The notes: generated by a model not told the origin, from the letters alone. A DNA stretch of 64,000 nt from Sphingorhabdus sp. M41 (GCF_001586275.1 NZ_CP014545.1:1514501-1578500); one strand, 5' to 3'; counted from the stretch's first letter, positions 8,761 through 18,830 are shown. Made by a program: numbers and translations.

Positions 8761-9981
8761 CTAATAAGCTCTGCCGCCTTTATATATGGCTGTCACGCGA
8801 CCCTGGACGGGGAGCCCGTCAAAAGGTGTATTGCCCGCAGCTGCAGCCATTTTGCGGGTATCGACCTGCCAGGGACCGTCTTCATCGACGAGGATGAAAT
8901 CAGCTTCATATCCCGGAAGCAGCAAGCCTGCCTCGACACCGAGTATTTTTGCCGGATTGGTGGATAAAAGCTCGAACAGCCGCCCGATCGAAATCATGCC
9001 GTCCCGGACCAGCGTGAAAGAGAGCGCCAGCAGCGTCTCCGCTCCAGCCATTCCCGTAGCGGCTTCCGCATAGGGCAGGCGTTTGTCCTCTGGCCCGCGC
9101 GGATCATGGCCCGAAGAAATCACATCAATCGTCCCGTCCTGGACCGCTTCCATACAGGCAAGGCGATTTTCTTCGCTTCGCAGCGGTGGGGAAAGCCGGG
9201 CAAATGTGCGGAAATCGCTGATCGCGATGTCGGATAATAAAAGATGGGCAGGGGTGATGCCACAGGTCACCGGCAACTGCTCGGATTTCGCAGTACGAAT
9301 TAGGTTCAGGCCATCCGCCGTAGTAACCTGACGAAAGTGCAATCGGGCCCCGGTTTCACGGACCAACGCAATATCCCGGGCGATCGACACGGCTTCGGCC
9401 GCTGCCGTAGCGCTGGCCAATCCCAGCCGCGTTGCGGTTTCACCATTGGTCGCGACAGCGCCGGACGTCAGTCCAGCATCCTCGCTGTGCACGATCAGCG
9501 GCAACTCCAGTGACCGGCAATATTGCAGGAGCTTCAGCATCAGTCCGCTGTCTGCGATCCATTGTCGGCCCGTGGCCACCGCTTTGGCTCCTGACCGTTT
9601 CATCAAGCCTATTTCCGCGAGACGCTTTCCTTCGAGGCCCGGTGTCGCGGCCGCGATGGGATGAGACCATAGATCCGGCTTGCCCTCGGCGGCGCTCTGC
9701 TTGATCATTGCCGGCAAATCGAGAACCGGGGACTGGTCCGGCATCAACGCGGCTCTGGTAATTCCACCAAAACGAAAGGCCGGCTTGTCGATCGCGAATA
9801 CGCCAAGATCGACAATTCCCGGTGCCAATATCCTGCCCTTGCAGTCGACTGTTTTTCTATGCTCGCCATCGGCGACATCCGAAGCCAATGCGATGCGATC
9901 GCCATCGACAACCAAGTCACCCTCTTTGGGCTGTGGCTCGTTCGGCAACATCAGTCGTGCATTGGTGAAAATCCGTTTCAT
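8761..9981 (-). CDS. pyrX: Dihydroorotase-like, probably non-catalytic subunit (PyrX/PyrC' type)
   Basis: A 406-aa amidohydrolase-superfamily protein coupled to pyrB by an ATGA overlap. The fold is recognisable ([65 protein letters not shown]). The metal-binding DxHxH after PG is replaced by [11 protein letters not shown], and the catalytic Asp region reads ISSGHDPR where active enzymes have DHAPH. This matches the inactive dihydroorotase homologues that assemble with and stabilise aspartate carbamoyltransferase in some bacteria. Enzymatic activity is therefore unlikely. A true pyrC should exist elsewhere in the genome. Confidence 0.85.
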   Translation of the reverse strand: MKRIFTNARLMLPNEPQPKEGDLVVDGDRIALASDVADGEHRKTVDCKGRILAPGIVDLGVFAIDKPAFRFGGITRAALMPDQSPVLDLPAMIKQSAAEGKPDLWSHPIAAATPGLEGKRLAEIGLMKRSGAKAVATGRQWIADSGLMLKLLQYCRSLELPLIVHSEDAGLTSGAVATNGETATRLGLASATAAAEAVSIARDIALVRETGARLHFRQVTTADGLNLIRTAKSEQLPVTCGITPAHLLLSDIAISDFRTFARLSPPLRSEENRLACMEAVQDGTIDVISSGHDPRGPEDKRLPYAEAATGMAGAETLLALSFTLVRDGMISIGRLFELLSTNPAKILGVEAGLLLPGYEADFILVDEDGPWQVDTRKMAAAAGNTPFDGLPVQGRVTAIYKGGRAY

Positions 9982-10970
9982 GACCAGCCCTCCACGCCAC
10001 GCGACTTGCGGGTCAATATGTCGAGGCATGCCATGCGCACTGCGACCCCCATCTCGACCTGTTCGGTTATCGCGGAATTTTCCAGGTTATCGGCAACATC
10101 GCTGTCAATCTCGACTCCGCGGTTCATCGGCCCCGGGTGCATCACCAAAGCGCCGTCGTTGGCGAGCTTGAGACGTTCCTGCGTCAGGCCGTAAAGATAA
10201 TGATATTCCCGCGGGCTGGGGATGAAGTCCCCGTTCATGCGTTCGTTCTGAAGCCGCAACATCATCACCACATCGCTGCCCTGGAGAGCTTCATCGAAAT
10301 TGGTGAAGACCTCGACATTGAAACGATCGAGGGCGGCGGGAAGCAGAGAGGGCGGGGCGCAAACCTTCACTTTCGCGCCGAGCGTGGTCAGGCAATAGAT
10401 ATTGGAGCGCGCGACCCGGCTGTGCATCACGTCACCGCAGATGGTCACCGTCAGTCCGCTGATGTCGCCCTTGCGGCGCTGGATCGTCAAGGCGTCGAGC
10501 AGGGCCTGTGTCGGATGTTCATGGCTGCCGTCGCCGGCGTTGAGCACCGGGCAATCGACCTTGTCGGCAATCAGCTGCACCGCGCCGGAACTGCCGTGAC
10601 GGATGACAATCGCATCTGCCTTCATCGCGTTGAGCGTAACCGCCGTATCGATCAGCGTTTCGCCTTTCTTGATACTCGATTGTGCCGCGTGCATGTTGAC
10701 GACATCCGCGCCCATGCGTTTTCCGGCGATTTCAAAGGATAACAGCGTTCTGGTGCTATTCTCGAAAAAGGCATTGATCACGGTCAGGCCATCCAGCTTG
10801 TCGGCATGTTTGCTGGATTTCTTGTTGAGATCGACCCATTGCTTGGCCTCCTCGAGCAGAAATAATATCTCCCAGGGGTGCAGCCCGGCGATACCCAATA
10901 GATGACGATGAGGAAAAGCATCCGATCCGGCTGGAAAGGATTGCGACGATGCGGTTTTTTGCGATGTCAT
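9978..10970 (-). CDS. pyrB: Aspartate carbamoyltransferase catalytic subunit PyrB
   Basis: A 330-aa enzyme making N-carbamoyl-L-aspartate, the committed step of pyrimidine synthesis. Carbamoyl-phosphate-binding [11 protein letters not shown], the [11 protein letters not shown] motif and [13 protein letters not shown] are all intact. Also seen are [12 protein letters not shown] (80s loop) and [10 protein letters not shown] (240s loop). The ATG at 10970 ([12 protein letters not shown]) is chosen; a longer frame would run into the end of yqgF. The gene lies between yqgF and the dihydroorotase-like gene on the same strand. With a pyrX partner and no pyrI nearby, this is probably the dodecameric PyrB-PyrX class of ATCase. 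Confidence 0.95.
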   Translation of the reverse strand: MTSQKTASSQSFPAGSDAFPHRHLLGIAGLHPWEILFLLEEAKQWVDLNKKSSKHADKLDGLTVINAFFENSTRTLLSFEIAGKRMGADVVNMHAAQSSIKKGETLIDTAVTLNAMKADAIVIRHGSSGAVQLIADKVDCPVLNAGDGSHEHPTQALLDALTIQRRKGDISGLTVTICGDVMHSRVARSNIYCLTTLGAKVKVCAPPSLLPAALDRFNVEVFTNFDEALQGSDVVMMLRLQNERMNGDFIPSPREYHYLYGLTQERLKLANDGALVMHPGPMNRGVEIDSDVADNLENSAITEQVEMGVAVRMACLDILTRKSRGVEGWS

Positions 10971-10989
10971 TAAAGCGGGTTCTATAGAG

Positions 10990-11421
10990 TCATGATGGCA
11001 GCGCGGCAAGCCTGTCGATCGCTCCTTGCAAAATATAGGCGGCAGCCATTTTGTCGACCACCTTGGCGCGTTTTTTCCGGCTGACGTCCGATGCGATCAG
11101 GTCGCGGGTGACCGCCTGGGTGCTCCAGCGTTCGTCCCACAATAATATCGGCAGACCAAGCGGCTTGAGATTCTGTGCGAAAGATCGCGCCGCCTGGGTC
11201 TGCTGGCTCTGGCTACCATCCAGATTGAGCGGCAGGCCAGCCACAAGTCCGACGATATTCTGTTCGGCAATCACGGCCTTGATCCGCTCCAGATCCTTGG
11301 AAAATTTGCGCCGTTCGATGGTCTCGGCCGCCGTCGCGAAGGTCCAGTGTGAATCGCACAATGCCATGCCCACCGTTTTCGTCCCGATATCAAGGCCCAG
11401 CAACCGGCCGCCATCCGGCAA
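10990..11421 (-). CDS. yqgF: YqgF/RuvX-type RNase H-fold nuclease
   Basis: A protein of at least 143 aa with the RNase H fold: [17 protein letters not shown] (first catalytic Asp), [16 protein letters not shown] and [11 protein letters not shown] (DE pair). YqgF acts in 16S rRNA 5'-end maturation and possibly Holliday junction processing. The start is uncertain. The first usable codon in frame is the TTG at 11421. Conserved-looking residues ([16 protein letters not shown]) continue in frame upstream of it, with no ATG or GTG before the stop of the upstream hydrolase gene. It is followed by pyrB after about 20 bp. Confidence 0.9.
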   Translation of the reverse strand: MPDGGRLLGLDIGTKTVGMALCDSHWTFATAAETIERRKFSKDLERIKAVIAEQNIVGLVAGLPLNLDGSQSQQTQAARSFAQNLKPLGLPILLWDERWSTQAVTRDLIASDVSRKKRAKVVDKMAAAYILQGAIDRLAALPS

Positions 11422-11453
11422 TGCCTGGGCAAAGGCCGCGACATCATCAGAGA

Positions 11454-12656
11454 TTAGCGAGCCCGAAATGCTGCCATCCTCCGGCGCGCGTCGGCACGAA
11501 TATTGGTCCAGAACAGGCTATAGTCGTAAACATGGTAATTATTGCCGGGCAGGGCATAGGGACCGATTTCGGGCGGATCACCGATCAGCAGAAAGCCACG
11601 ATCATCGCATCTGGCCGGAACCGCGCCCGCCACCAGCGTCGCATCGCTCAGATCATCATTGGGGACCAGGGTTCCGAGATTTGCCGAGGCCATTGCAGAA
11701 GAGCCAATATCGCCATTGATCGGATTGCTGCACAGGATGGGCGTCTCCTTGCGAGGCTGACCATTGAAACCGATCGTCATGTCATAAACTTTCAGAATTC
11801 GGCCATAATCGGCGGGCTCTGCAAAGCTCTGCCAGCTTGCTATACAGCGCGTCTGATCGGGTGCTTCGCAAATATCGAGTCCCATTTCCGGGACATCGGT
11901 TTCCGCAGAGACGGGCCAGCCGGCCACATAAGCAGCGACAACCCGGTTGGCGAGCGGTGTGCCCGCAACCCGGTCCTTGAGCAAATTGGTCAGATGCAGG
12001 CTGCCCTGGCTGTGCCCCGCCAAAATGATCGGCTGATTGTCCGGGATCTCGGCGACAAAATAATCAAAGGCTGCCAGTACGTCCTGATAGGCTGCATCGA
12101 GCGCCCGCTGGCCTTCGGGTTTTTCAGTGAGAAAGGCCCCCAGAGTCGCTTGCCGGTAACGCGGCGCCCAAACTGTGCCAACGGCATTGAAGGCGCTGGC
12201 TTGACCGCGCAGGAATATTCGCGCACGCGCTTGCGACTCCTTGTCATCCAAGGGCGCATTCCATTGGTCCTTTTTCAGAAAGGAAGTCGGGTGGACGAAG
12301 AAAACCGCGGCTTTTTCATTATCCGCGAGTGCCGGTTCAGCATCCTCATATCCCTGCGGAAGCCAGAGGGCAGGGTTGCCTTTCACCAATTCAGGCCGCG
12401 CCAGCCACATGTCGGTGTTTGCGTAGACATTGTTCTCCAGCACTTCCTGTGCCGTGAATTCGGCGTCGGGAACAAAGGCCACTTCCATCAGCTCTTCGCC
12501 GTAGACACGGAAAACAAATGCACCGGCAATGACCAGGATGACGATGCTTGCGACAAAATAGAGAAATTTACGCGCCAAAATATGCTCCAACCTATATGCT
12601 GCTGCCTCAATCCGCTTGAAGCCGCTCCGCGCCAGTGCTAGCGGCGCTCGGTACAC
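11454..12656 (-). CDS. Membrane-anchored DUF3089 alpha/beta hydrolase
   Basis: A protein of about 400 aa. One hydrophobic segment near residues 31-48 ([19 protein letters not shown]) anchors it, and the rest is probably periplasmic. The nucleophile elbow GHSQGS lies in [35 protein letters not shown] and the closing [10 protein letters not shown] fit the DUF3089 family of serine hydrolases, whose substrates are not known. The GTG at 12656 has no clear ribosome binding site, and a TTG closer to the membrane segment could be the true start. It stops 33 bases before the yqgF start and may share that transcript. Confidence 0.8.
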   Translation of the reverse strand: MYRAPLALARSGFKRIEAAAYRLEHILARKFLYFVASIVILVIAGAFVFRVYGEELMEVAFVPDAEFTAQEVLENNVYANTDMWLARPELVKGNPALWLPQGYEDAEPALADNEKAAVFFVHPTSFLKKDQWNAPLDDKESQARARIFLRGQASAFNAVGTVWAPRYRQATLGAFLTEKPEGQRALDAAYQDVLAAFDYFVAEIPDNQPIILAGHSQGSLHLTNLLKDRVAGTPLANRVVAAYVAGWPVSAETDVPEMGLDICEAPDQTRCIASWQSFAEPADYGRILKVYDMTIGFNGQPRKETPILCSNPINGDIGSSAMASANLGTLVPNDDLSDATLVAGAVPARCDDRGFLLIGDPPEIGPYALPGNNYHVYDYSLFWTNIRADARRRMAAFRAR

Positions 12657-12706
12657 AATATAAATCCAAAATACCCGAAAAAAGATGAACCTGAAAAGAA
12701 TGAGTC

Positions 12707-12994
12707 ATGTCAATCGATAAGGAAACCGTCAAAAAGATCGCCAGCCTCTCGAGGATCGCGATTACCGAAGCCGAAGCGGATGCCTTCGTGCCCGAACTCA
12801 ACCAGATATTGGGATGGGTCGAGCAACTGGGCGAAGTGGATTGTTCGAAGGTGGAGCCGATGACGGCGGTGATCCCGAACAAATTGCGGCTGCGCGAAGA
12901 TGTCGTCACCGACGGCGAGATTCGCGACAAGATACTGGCCAATGCGCCAATTGCCGAACATGGCTTTTTTGCAGTTCCCAAGGTGATTGAATAA
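12707..12994 (+). CDS. gatC: Glutamyl/aspartyl-tRNA amidotransferase subunit C
   Basis: A 95-aa protein, the normal GatC length, beginning [20 protein letters not shown] and containing [15 protein letters not shown] and [19 protein letters not shown]. GatC stabilises the GatA-GatB complex that converts misacylated Glu-tRNA(Gln) or Asp-tRNA(Asn) to the correct amide. It opens the gatC-gatA-gatB operon. Between it and gatA lies about 100 bp that is mostly a dispersed palindromic repeat. Confidence 0.95.
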   Translation: MSIDKETVKKIASLSRIAITEAEADAFVPELNQILGWVEQLGEVDCSKVEPMTAVIPNKLRLREDVVTDGEIRDKILANAPIAEHGFFAVPKVIE

Positions 12995-13014
12995 TGATGT
13001 TTCGGAAAGAAACC

Positions 13015-13085
13015 CCGTTCGCCCTGAGCCTGTCGAAGGGTGAGATGGCGCGAACCAATGCTTCGACAAGCTCAGCACGAACGGA
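13015..13085. repeat. Dispersed palindromic repeat (REP-like), copy 1
   Basis: An imperfect inverted repeat: CCGTTCGCCCTGAGCCTGTC at the left and its near-complement CTTCGACAAGCTCAGCACGA with ACGG at the right, around a variable 20-base centre. It fills the gatC-gatA gap. Closely similar copies occur at 28765-28839 and inside trmD at 43858-43929. Such elements are common in Sphingomonadales genomes. In the transcript it can fold into a long hairpin between gatC and gatA. Confidence 0.8.
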
Positions 13086-13094
13086 GCCAGTGCT

Positions 13095-14579
13095 ATGACC
13101 GCAATATTTGAAATGGGTATCGCGGATATCCGCAGCGGGATCGCCGATGGCGATTTCACCGCGAAAGAAGTTGCAGAGACCTTTATCGCGCGAGTTAGCG
13201 CGGCCAAGCCACTGAATGCTTTTCTGGTCGAAACACCGGAACATGCTCTGGCGGCGGCGGAAACGACCGACAGGGCGAAGGCGGCCGGTGAAACCCTCGG
13301 CAAGATGGCCGGCGTTCCGATAGGCATGAAGGATCTCTTCTGCACGCAGGGCGTCGAGACGACCGCGGCCAGCGGCATCCTCAAGGGCTTTGTTCCGCAA
13401 TATGAATCGACCGTGTCGTCCAACCTGTTCAAGGCTGGTGCCGGCATGCTCGGCAAGCTCAATCTGGACCAGTTCGCGATGGGCTCGTCGAACGAGACCA
13501 GCGCCTTCGGCAATGTCATCTCGCCCTGGCGTCGCAATGACGGCGGCAACAGCGATCTGACTCCCGGCGGTTCGTCGGGCGGCAGCGCAGCGGTGGTTTC
13601 GGGACGCATTGCGCCAGCCGCGACCGGCACTGACACTGGCGGATCGATTCGCCAACCGGCCGCCTTCACCGGCATCACCGGTTTCAAACCGACTTATGGC
13701 CGCTGCTCGCGCTGGGGCACGATTGCTTTCGCCAGTTCGCTCGATCAGGCAGGGCCGATGGCGCATGATGTCCGCGACTGCGCGATCATGCTCGGATCCA
13801 TGGCCGGTTTCGATGCCAAGGACTCGACTTCGCTGAATCTCCCCGTCCCCGACTGGGAAGCGGCGCTCAGCAGCAACCTTGCTGGCAAGAAAATCGGTAT
13901 TCCCAAGGAATATCGGGTCGAGAACATGCCTCCGGAAATCGATGCGCTGTGGCAAAAGGGCATAGAGATGCTGAAGGATGCCGGCGCGACCATCGTCGAT
14001 GTCTCGCTGCCGCACACCAAATATGCGCTGCCAGCTTATTATATCATCGCCCCTGCCGAAGCATCGTCCAACCTCTCGCGCTATGATGGCGTGCGCTACG
14101 GACTGCGCGATCTGCCGGACGGGGCAGGGCTGCAGGACATGTATGCCGCGACCCGCGAAGCCGGTTTCGGACCGGAAGTGAAACGCCGGATCATGATCGG
14201 CACTTATGTGCTGAGCGCCGGCTATTATGACGCTTATTATACGCAGGCGCAGAAAGTCCGGACGCTGATCTCGCAGGATTTCGACAGGGCCTGGAACAGC
14301 TGCGACCTGCTCCTGACGCCGACCGCACCAAGCGCGGCCTTTGGTCTGGGCGAGAAAAGCGACGATCCGCTGGCCATGTATCTGAACGACGTGTTCACCG
14401 TGCCCAGCTCGCTGGCCGGACTGCCAGCGATGTCGGTGCCTGCGGGACTGGACGGCAAGGGATTGCCGCTAGGCTTGCAGATCATCGGCAAGGCGCTGGA
14501 TGAACAGAGCGTGTTTAACGCCGGACTGGCGATCGAAGAACGCGCCGGATTTGTCGCGAAACCAGAGCAGTGGTGGTAG
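13095..14579 (+). CDS. gatA: Glutamyl/aspartyl-tRNA amidotransferase subunit A
   Basis: A 494-aa amidase-signature enzyme that releases ammonia from glutamine for GatB. The signature [20 protein letters not shown] and the downstream [20 protein letters not shown] supply the cis-Ser/Ser nucleophile pair. The catalytic Lys is in [12 protein letters not shown]. The ATG at 13095 directly follows the palindromic repeat and is preceded by GGAGCCAGTGCT. Its stop is two bases from the gatB start, so the genes are tightly coupled. Length is normal for the family. Confidence 0.96.
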   Translation: MTAIFEMGIADIRSGIADGDFTAKEVAETFIARVSAAKPLNAFLVETPEHALAAAETTDRAKAAGETLGKMAGVPIGMKDLFCTQGVETTAASGILKGFVPQYESTVSSNLFKAGAGMLGKLNLDQFAMGSSNETSAFGNVISPWRRNDGGNSDLTPGGSSGGSAAVVSGRIAPAATGTDTGGSIRQPAAFTGITGFKPTYGRCSRWGTIAFASSLDQAGPMAHDVRDCAIMLGSMAGFDAKDSTSLNLPVPDWEAALSSNLAGKKIGIPKEYRVENMPPEIDALWQKGIEMLKDAGATIVDVSLPHTKYALPAYYIIAPAEASSNLSRYDGVRYGLRDLPDGAGLQDMYAATREAGFGPEVKRRIMIGTYVLSAGYYDAYYTQAQKVRTLISQDFDRAWNSCDLLLTPTAPSAAFGLGEKSDDPLAMYLNDVFTVPSSLAGLPAMSVPAGLDGKGLPLGLQIIGKALDEQSVFNAGLAIEERAGFVAKPEQWW

Positions 14580-14581
14580 AA

Positions 14582-16069
14582 ATGACTGAATCAACATATC
14601 GTATCCAGGGCGGAACCGGCGAATGGGAGGTCGTGATCGGCCTCGAGGTCCACGCACAGATCACTTCCAAGTCGAAGCTCTTTTCCGGCGCCTCGACCGA
14701 ATTTGGCGCCGAGCCGAATACGCAGGTCAGCCTAGTTGACGCTGCGATGCCCGGCATGTTGCCGGTGCTGAACGGCGAATGCGTCCGTCAGGCGGTGCGC
14801 ACCGGTCTCGCGATCAATGCGCAGATCAACAAATATTCGCGCTTCGACCGCAAGAATTATTTCTACGCCGATCTGCCGCAGGGTTACCAGATTTCCCAGC
14901 TTTACCATCCGATCGTGGGTGAGGGCATGATCCAGATTTCGCTCGATGAAAAAGATCCCGATGCCCACGGCAAGGCGATCGGTGTCGAGCGCATCCATAT
15001 CGAGCAGGATGCCGGCAAGCTGATGCACGACCAGCATCCGACCATGTCCTATGTCGATCTCAACCGCTGCGGCGTCGCGCTGATGGAAATCGTTTCCAAG
15101 CCGGATATGACTTCGCCCAAGGAAGCGGCGGCTTATGTCCGCAAGCTCCGCTCGATCCTGCGCTATGTCGGTTCATGCGACGGCAATATGGAACAGGGCT
15201 CGATGCGCGCCGACGTCAATGTCAGCGTGCGCAAGCCGGGTGGTGAACTCGGCACCCGCACCGAGACCAAGAATGTCAACTCGATGCGCTTCATCCAGGC
15301 TGTGATCGAATATGAAGCCCAGCGTCAGGTCGATCTGATCGAGGACGGCGGCACCGTGGTCCAGGAAACCCGCCTGTTCGATCCCGACCGCAACGAAACC
15401 CGGTCGATGCGCTCGAAAGAAGATGCGCATGATTACCGCTATTTCCCCGATCCCGACCTGCTGCCGCTGGAACTGGAAGATGATTTCATCTTTGACTGCA
15501 AGGCAAGCCTTCCCGAACTGCCGGACGAGAAGCGCGCGCGCTACAAGAGCGTCCTCGGCCTGAGCGCCTATAATGCAGCGGTCCTGACCGCAGAGCATGA
15601 AACCGCTCTCTGGTTCGAAGAGCTGCTCGAAACCACCGACCAGCCTGAAAAAATCGCCAGCAGTGCCGCAAACTGGGTCACATCGGAATTATTCGGGGCC
15701 CTCAACCGCATGGGTCTCGATATAGAGAATAGCCCGGTTTCGCCCGCGCAAGCAGCTGAATTACTCAGTCTGGTTGCCGACGACACGATTTCCGGCAAGA
15801 TCGCCAAGCAGGTATTCGAAATCATGCTTGAAACCGGCGATGGCGCGAAAAAAATCGTCGAGGAGCAGGGCCTCAAGCAGGAATCCGACACCGGCGCGAT
15901 CGAAAAAGTGATCGCCGACGTGATGGCCGCCAACGAAGACAAGGTCGCCCAATATCGCGACGGCAAGGACAAGCTGTTCGGTTTCTTCGTCGGTCAGACG
16001 ATGAAAGCGATGCAGGGCAAGGCCAATCCGCAGGTGGTGAATGAATTGTTGAAGAAGGCTTTGGGTTAA
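14582..16069 (+). CDS. gatB: Glutamyl/aspartyl-tRNA amidotransferase subunit B
   Basis: A 495-aa kinase-like subunit that activates the misacylated tRNA. It begins [20 protein letters not shown], followed by [17 protein letters not shown]. The family hallmark [18 protein letters not shown] is present. The C-terminal YqeY-like tRNA-binding tail ends [19 protein letters not shown]-like ([17 protein letters not shown]). It is third in gatCAB, and a tRNA-Leu gene follows within 100 bp. Confidence 0.96.
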   Translation: MTESTYRIQGGTGEWEVVIGLEVHAQITSKSKLFSGASTEFGAEPNTQVSLVDAAMPGMLPVLNGECVRQAVRTGLAINAQINKYSRFDRKNYFYADLPQGYQISQLYHPIVGEGMIQISLDEKDPDAHGKAIGVERIHIEQDAGKLMHDQHPTMSYVDLNRCGVALMEIVSKPDMTSPKEAAAYVRKLRSILRYVGSCDGNMEQGSMRADVNVSVRKPGGELGTRTETKNVNSMRFIQAVIEYEAQRQVDLIEDGGTVVQETRLFDPDRNETRSMRSKEDAHDYRYFPDPDLLPLELEDDFIFDCKASLPELPDEKRARYKSVLGLSAYNAAVLTAEHETALWFEELLETTDQPEKIASSAANWVTSELFGALNRMGLDIENSPVSPAQAAELLSLVADDTISGKIAKQVFEIMLETGDGAKKIVEEQGLKQESDTGAIEKVIADVMAANEDKVAQYRDGKDKLFGFFVGQTMKAMQGKANPQVVNELLKKALG

Positions 16070-16160
16070 ATCCATCGCAAAGCCCACTTGCCCTCAGCCC
16101 GCCATTGGGCTAGGCGCGCGGGTCAATCGTACTTCGATAGAGTTTTGACGACGTAACTGT

Positions 16161-16245
16161 GCGGGCGTGGCGGAATTGGTAGACGCGCCAGATTTAGGTT
16201 CTGGTATCTTCGGGTGTGGGGGTTCGAGTCCCTTCGCCCGCACCA
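16161..16245 (+). tRNA. tRNA-Leu (anticodon TAG), CCA encoded
   Basis: The acceptor stem GCGGGCG pairs with CGCCCGC before ACCA. The D-arm GGCGGAATTGGTAGACGC, the anticodon arm CCAGATTTAGGTTCTGG (loop TTTAGGT, anticodon TAG), a long class II variable arm and the T-arm GGGTTCGAGTCCC are all readable. It would decode CUA and, by wobble or modification, other CUN leucine codons. It lies between gatB and the trigger factor gene. Confidence 0.95.
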
Positions 16246-16301
16246 AGTTAGTTGCAAAATCGATCGAAAAACACTGAATATGAAGGCACCAAAGGATAGT
16301 C

Positions 16302-17858
16302 ATGCAGATTGTTGAAACGCTGAACGAAGGTCTGAAACGGGCCTATGAAATCAAGATTACCGCGAAAGATATCGAATCGCGGGTCGAAGCCGAAGTGCAG
16401 AAAATGGCACCCCAGGTAAATATGCCCGGCTTCCGCAAAGGCAAGGTTCCGGCCAATCTTGTGCGCAAGATGCACAATGATGCCTTGATGCAGGACGCGC
16501 TGACCAGCTCGATCCAGGAAAGCATCGAAAAGACCCTGACGGACAACAAGCTCCGTCCGGCGATGCAGCCCAATGTCGACCTTGAAGAAGGCTATGAGCC
16601 GGGTAAGGACGCAAACGTCAAGCTGGACCTCGAAATCCTGCCGGATGTTCCGACACCGGATGTTGAAGGCCTGAAGCTGGAACGTCTGCAAGTCGAAGCG
16701 GACAAGAAAACCGTTGATGAAGCCCTGCAGAAATTTGCCGAGAGCCAGAAGCAGTTCGAAACCGCTGCCAAATCCTACAAGGCGCAGGTCGGCGACCAGT
16801 GCCTGATCGATTTTGAAGGCAAGGTCGACGGCGTGCCATTTGAAGGCGGCAAGGGCGAAGGCATGGCGATCGAACTGGGCTCCGGCCGTTTGATCCCGGG
16901 CTTCGAGGACCAGCTCATCGGCAAGAAAGCCAATGACGAAGTTCTCGTCAAGGTAACCTTCCCCGATGACTATAATGTCGAGGACCTCAAGGGCAAAGAC
17001 GCAACGTTCGATGTTGTCATCGGCGAAGTGCAGAAGCCGAAGGTCGCCAAGGCCGACGACGAAATGGCGAAATCCATGGGTCTCGAAGGCATCGATCAAC
17101 TGACCGAATTGCTCAAGGGGCAGATCGAACAGGAACTCAACGGCCTGACCCGCACCCATATGAAGCGCAAGCTGCTTGACCAGCTCGCCGCGAGTCATGA
17201 TTTCGAAGTGCCACCGGGCATGGTCGAAGCCGAGTTCAGCCAGATCTGGCAGCAGCTCGAGCAGGAAGCCGAGCAGGAAGAAGATTCCGAAGCCGCTCGC
17301 AAGGAAATGGAAGACGAGAAGGACGAATATCGCGATATCGCGGTCCGTCGTGTCCGTCTCGGATTGCTGCTTTCCGAAATCGGCCAGGCCAATGGCGTAG
17401 AAGTCAGTCAGCAGGAAATGTCGATGCTGATGCAGCAGGCGGCCCAACAATATCGTCCGGAAGACCGCGACCGGTTCATTCAGTATATCCAGCAGGACCA
17501 GATGGCCGCTGCCCAGCTTCGTGCTCCAATGTATGAAGACAAGGTTGTCGACTTCCTGTTTGACAAGGCAGAAGTAACCGACCGCAAGGTAACGCGCGAA
17601 GAACTGGAAGCCGCGATCGAGGCAGAAGACGAAGCGGAAACCAAGCCAGCCGCCAAGAAGAAGGCGCCGGCCAAGAAGGCTGCTGCGAAAAAGCCTGCTG
17701 CTGAGAAAAAAGCACCAGCCAAGGCTGAAGCAGAAAAAGCACCGGCCAAGAAAGCTGCAGCGAAAAAGGCTCCGGCCAAAGCTGCTGCGGAAAAAGCGCC
17801 TGCCAAGAAGCCAGCGGCGGAGAAGCCTGCTGCCAAAAAGGCACCAGCCAAGAAATAA
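16302..17858 (+). CDS. tig: Trigger factor with a long Lys/Ala/Pro-rich C-terminal tail
   Basis: A 518-aa ribosome-associated chaperone. The N-terminal ribosome-binding signature NMPGFRKGKVPANLVRK is at about 40-56. A PPIase domain follows (VGDQCLIDFEGKVDGVPFEG; LIPGFEDQLIGKKANDEV), then the helical chaperone domain. Residues 447-518 are an added tail of AAKKAPAK-like repeats, resembling histone-H1-type basic tails; canonical trigger factor is about 430-450 aa. It is followed by a strong hairpin terminator. ClpP and ClpX genes lie immediately downstream, the usual tig-clpP-clpX neighbourhood, here interrupted by an extra clpP on the other strand. Confidence 0.95.
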   Translation: MQIVETLNEGLKRAYEIKITAKDIESRVEAEVQKMAPQVNMPGFRKGKVPANLVRKMHNDALMQDALTSSIQESIEKTLTDNKLRPAMQPNVDLEEGYEPGKDANVKLDLEILPDVPTPDVEGLKLERLQVEADKKTVDEALQKFAESQKQFETAAKSYKAQVGDQCLIDFEGKVDGVPFEGGKGEGMAIELGSGRLIPGFEDQLIGKKANDEVLVKVTFPDDYNVEDLKGKDATFDVVIGEVQKPKVAKADDEMAKSMGLEGIDQLTELLKGQIEQELNGLTRTHMKRKLLDQLAASHDFEVPPGMVEAEFSQIWQQLEQEAEQEEDSEAARKEMEDEKDEYRDIAVRRVRLGLLLSEIGQANGVEVSQQEMSMLMQQAAQQYRPEDRDRFIQYIQQDQMAAAQLRAPMYEDKVVDFLFDKAEVTDRKVTREELEAAIEAEDEAETKPAAKKKAPAKKAAAKKPAAEKKAPAKAEAEKAPAKKAAAKKAPAKAAAEKAPAKKPAAEKPAAKKAPAKK

Positions 17859-17877
17859 TAAATCTGGTTTGCAGATA

Positions 17878-17914
17878 AAAAAAGCCGGGCAGGGAGGACC
17901 TGTCCGGCTTTTTT
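17878..17914 (+). terminator. Rho-independent terminator after tig
   Basis: AGCCGGGCAGG and CCTGTCCGGCT form an 11-bp stem (one G-U pair) followed by TTTTTT; A-residues on the left make it potentially bidirectional. It sits 20 bases after the tig stop and also faces the 3' end of the convergent clpP paralogue. Confidence 0.85.
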
Positions 17915-17965
17915 ATGCGCTGATATTTGCCAGTGTAAGTCCGCGACGTGCGGCTTAATCCGGGA

Positions 17966-18586
17966 TCAGATGGTGACTTCGCTCGCCTTGTTGATCACCG
18001 TGCCGAGAATGCCATATTCCTTGGCTTCTTCGGTGCTCATCCAGTAATCGCGATCAATATCCTTGCGGACCCGCTCGACGTCCTGCCCGGTTTCTTCCGC
18101 AATAATCCGTGCCAGCCGTTCGCGCATCTTTACGATTTCCTGCGCCTGAATTGCGATATCGGATGCCTTGCCTCCGGCACCGCCGGATGGCTGATGAATC
18201 AGAAATCTTGTATTGGGCAGGCAGAACCGCTGTTCCTTGGGAACGCCGAGGAAAATATGCGTGCCGGCGCTGGCTACCCAGCCAGTCCCGATCATCGCGA
18301 CCGGCGAGCTGATGTAACGAACAAGATCGTGAATTGTGTCGCCTGATTCGACGTGACCGCCGGGCGAATTCAGAAAAATGCGAATGGGGTCCTGATTGAC
18401 GTGATCGAGATAGAGAAGCTGCGTCGAAACACGCTCCGCCAGCTTCTGGTCAATTCCGCCGAATATCATGATTGTGCGGGCTTCAAGAAACTTCGTCATC
18501 ATGGCGCCGGGAAGGCCACCAGACTTGTTTTCGTCTTCGTCCTCATCATTATATGTGGGAGTGATCGGGCTGTTGGTGTTTATCAT
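17966..18586 (-). CDS. Second ClpP-family protease subunit (divergent paralogue)
   Basis: A 206-aa ClpP homologue. The catalytic triad is in place: Ser106 in GTGWVASAGTH, His131 in FLIHQPSGG, Asp180 in KDIDRDYWM. It differs from the main ClpP in the oxyanion strand (FLNSPGGHVESG versus [12 protein letters not shown]) and in an acidic N-terminal segment (NDEDEDEN, residues 13-20). The ATG at 18586 follows GCGGAG; the frame stays open further upstream. The gene points away from clpP, and both share a 240-bp divergent region. It may form mixed or separate barrels with ClpP (inference). Confidence 0.88.
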   Translation of the reverse strand: MINTNSPITPTYNDEDEDENKSGGLPGAMMTKFLEARTIMIFGGIDQKLAERVSTQLLYLDHVNQDPIRIFLNSPGGHVESGDTIHDLVRYISSPVAMIGTGWVASAGTHIFLGVPKEQRFCLPNTRFLIHQPSGGAGGKASDIAIQAQEIVKMRERLARIIAEETGQDVERVRKDIDRDYWMSTEEAKEYGILGTVINKASEVTI

Positions 18587-18747
18587 TCTTGACTCCGCTA
18601 ATGGAATTTTTTGTAGCACCGATCGCGTAACGATCAGCATTGCCTTGGAGAACATGTAGGGATAGCCGGGATGGTGCGCAATGATCGTCGTGCCGGTGAC
18701 GTATTTTTTCTGGAGCACAATCATTGTCATCCAACATCGTTAAACCC

Positions 18748-18776
18748 CTTGAACAATACCGCGATAAACCCGATGT
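18748..18776 (+). promoter_or_regulatory. Possible sigma-32 (heat-shock) promoter of clpP
   Basis: CTTG at 18748-18751 followed after 17 bases by CCCGATGT resembles the alphaproteobacterial RpoH consensus (CTTG-N17/18-CCCATnT-like). It lies about 55 bp before the clpP start. clpP is a known RpoH target in many proteobacteria, and rpoH itself is at 21782-22693. The call rests on consensus matching by eye only. Confidence 0.4.
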
Positions 18777-18830
18777 AGTGGCGAAGCTAAAGACTAGCAC
18801 AAAAAAGCTAAAAACAGGACGACTTACAAC

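Noticed and set aside
11349-12641. 430-codon open frame antisense to the DUF3089 hydrolase
   Set aside because: The minus-strand gene has a nucleophile elbow and a membrane anchor; the plus frame has neither domain nor signal.
12710-14015. Long antisense frames opposite gatC/gatA
   Set aside because: They run through the palindromic repeat and the conserved amidase region and contain no plausible domain.
16248-17450. 400-codon open frame antisense to the trigger factor gene
   Set aside because: It is a mirror frame of tig produced by GC-rich third positions. The predicted protein has no recognisable domain, and no promoter or ribosome site is seen.
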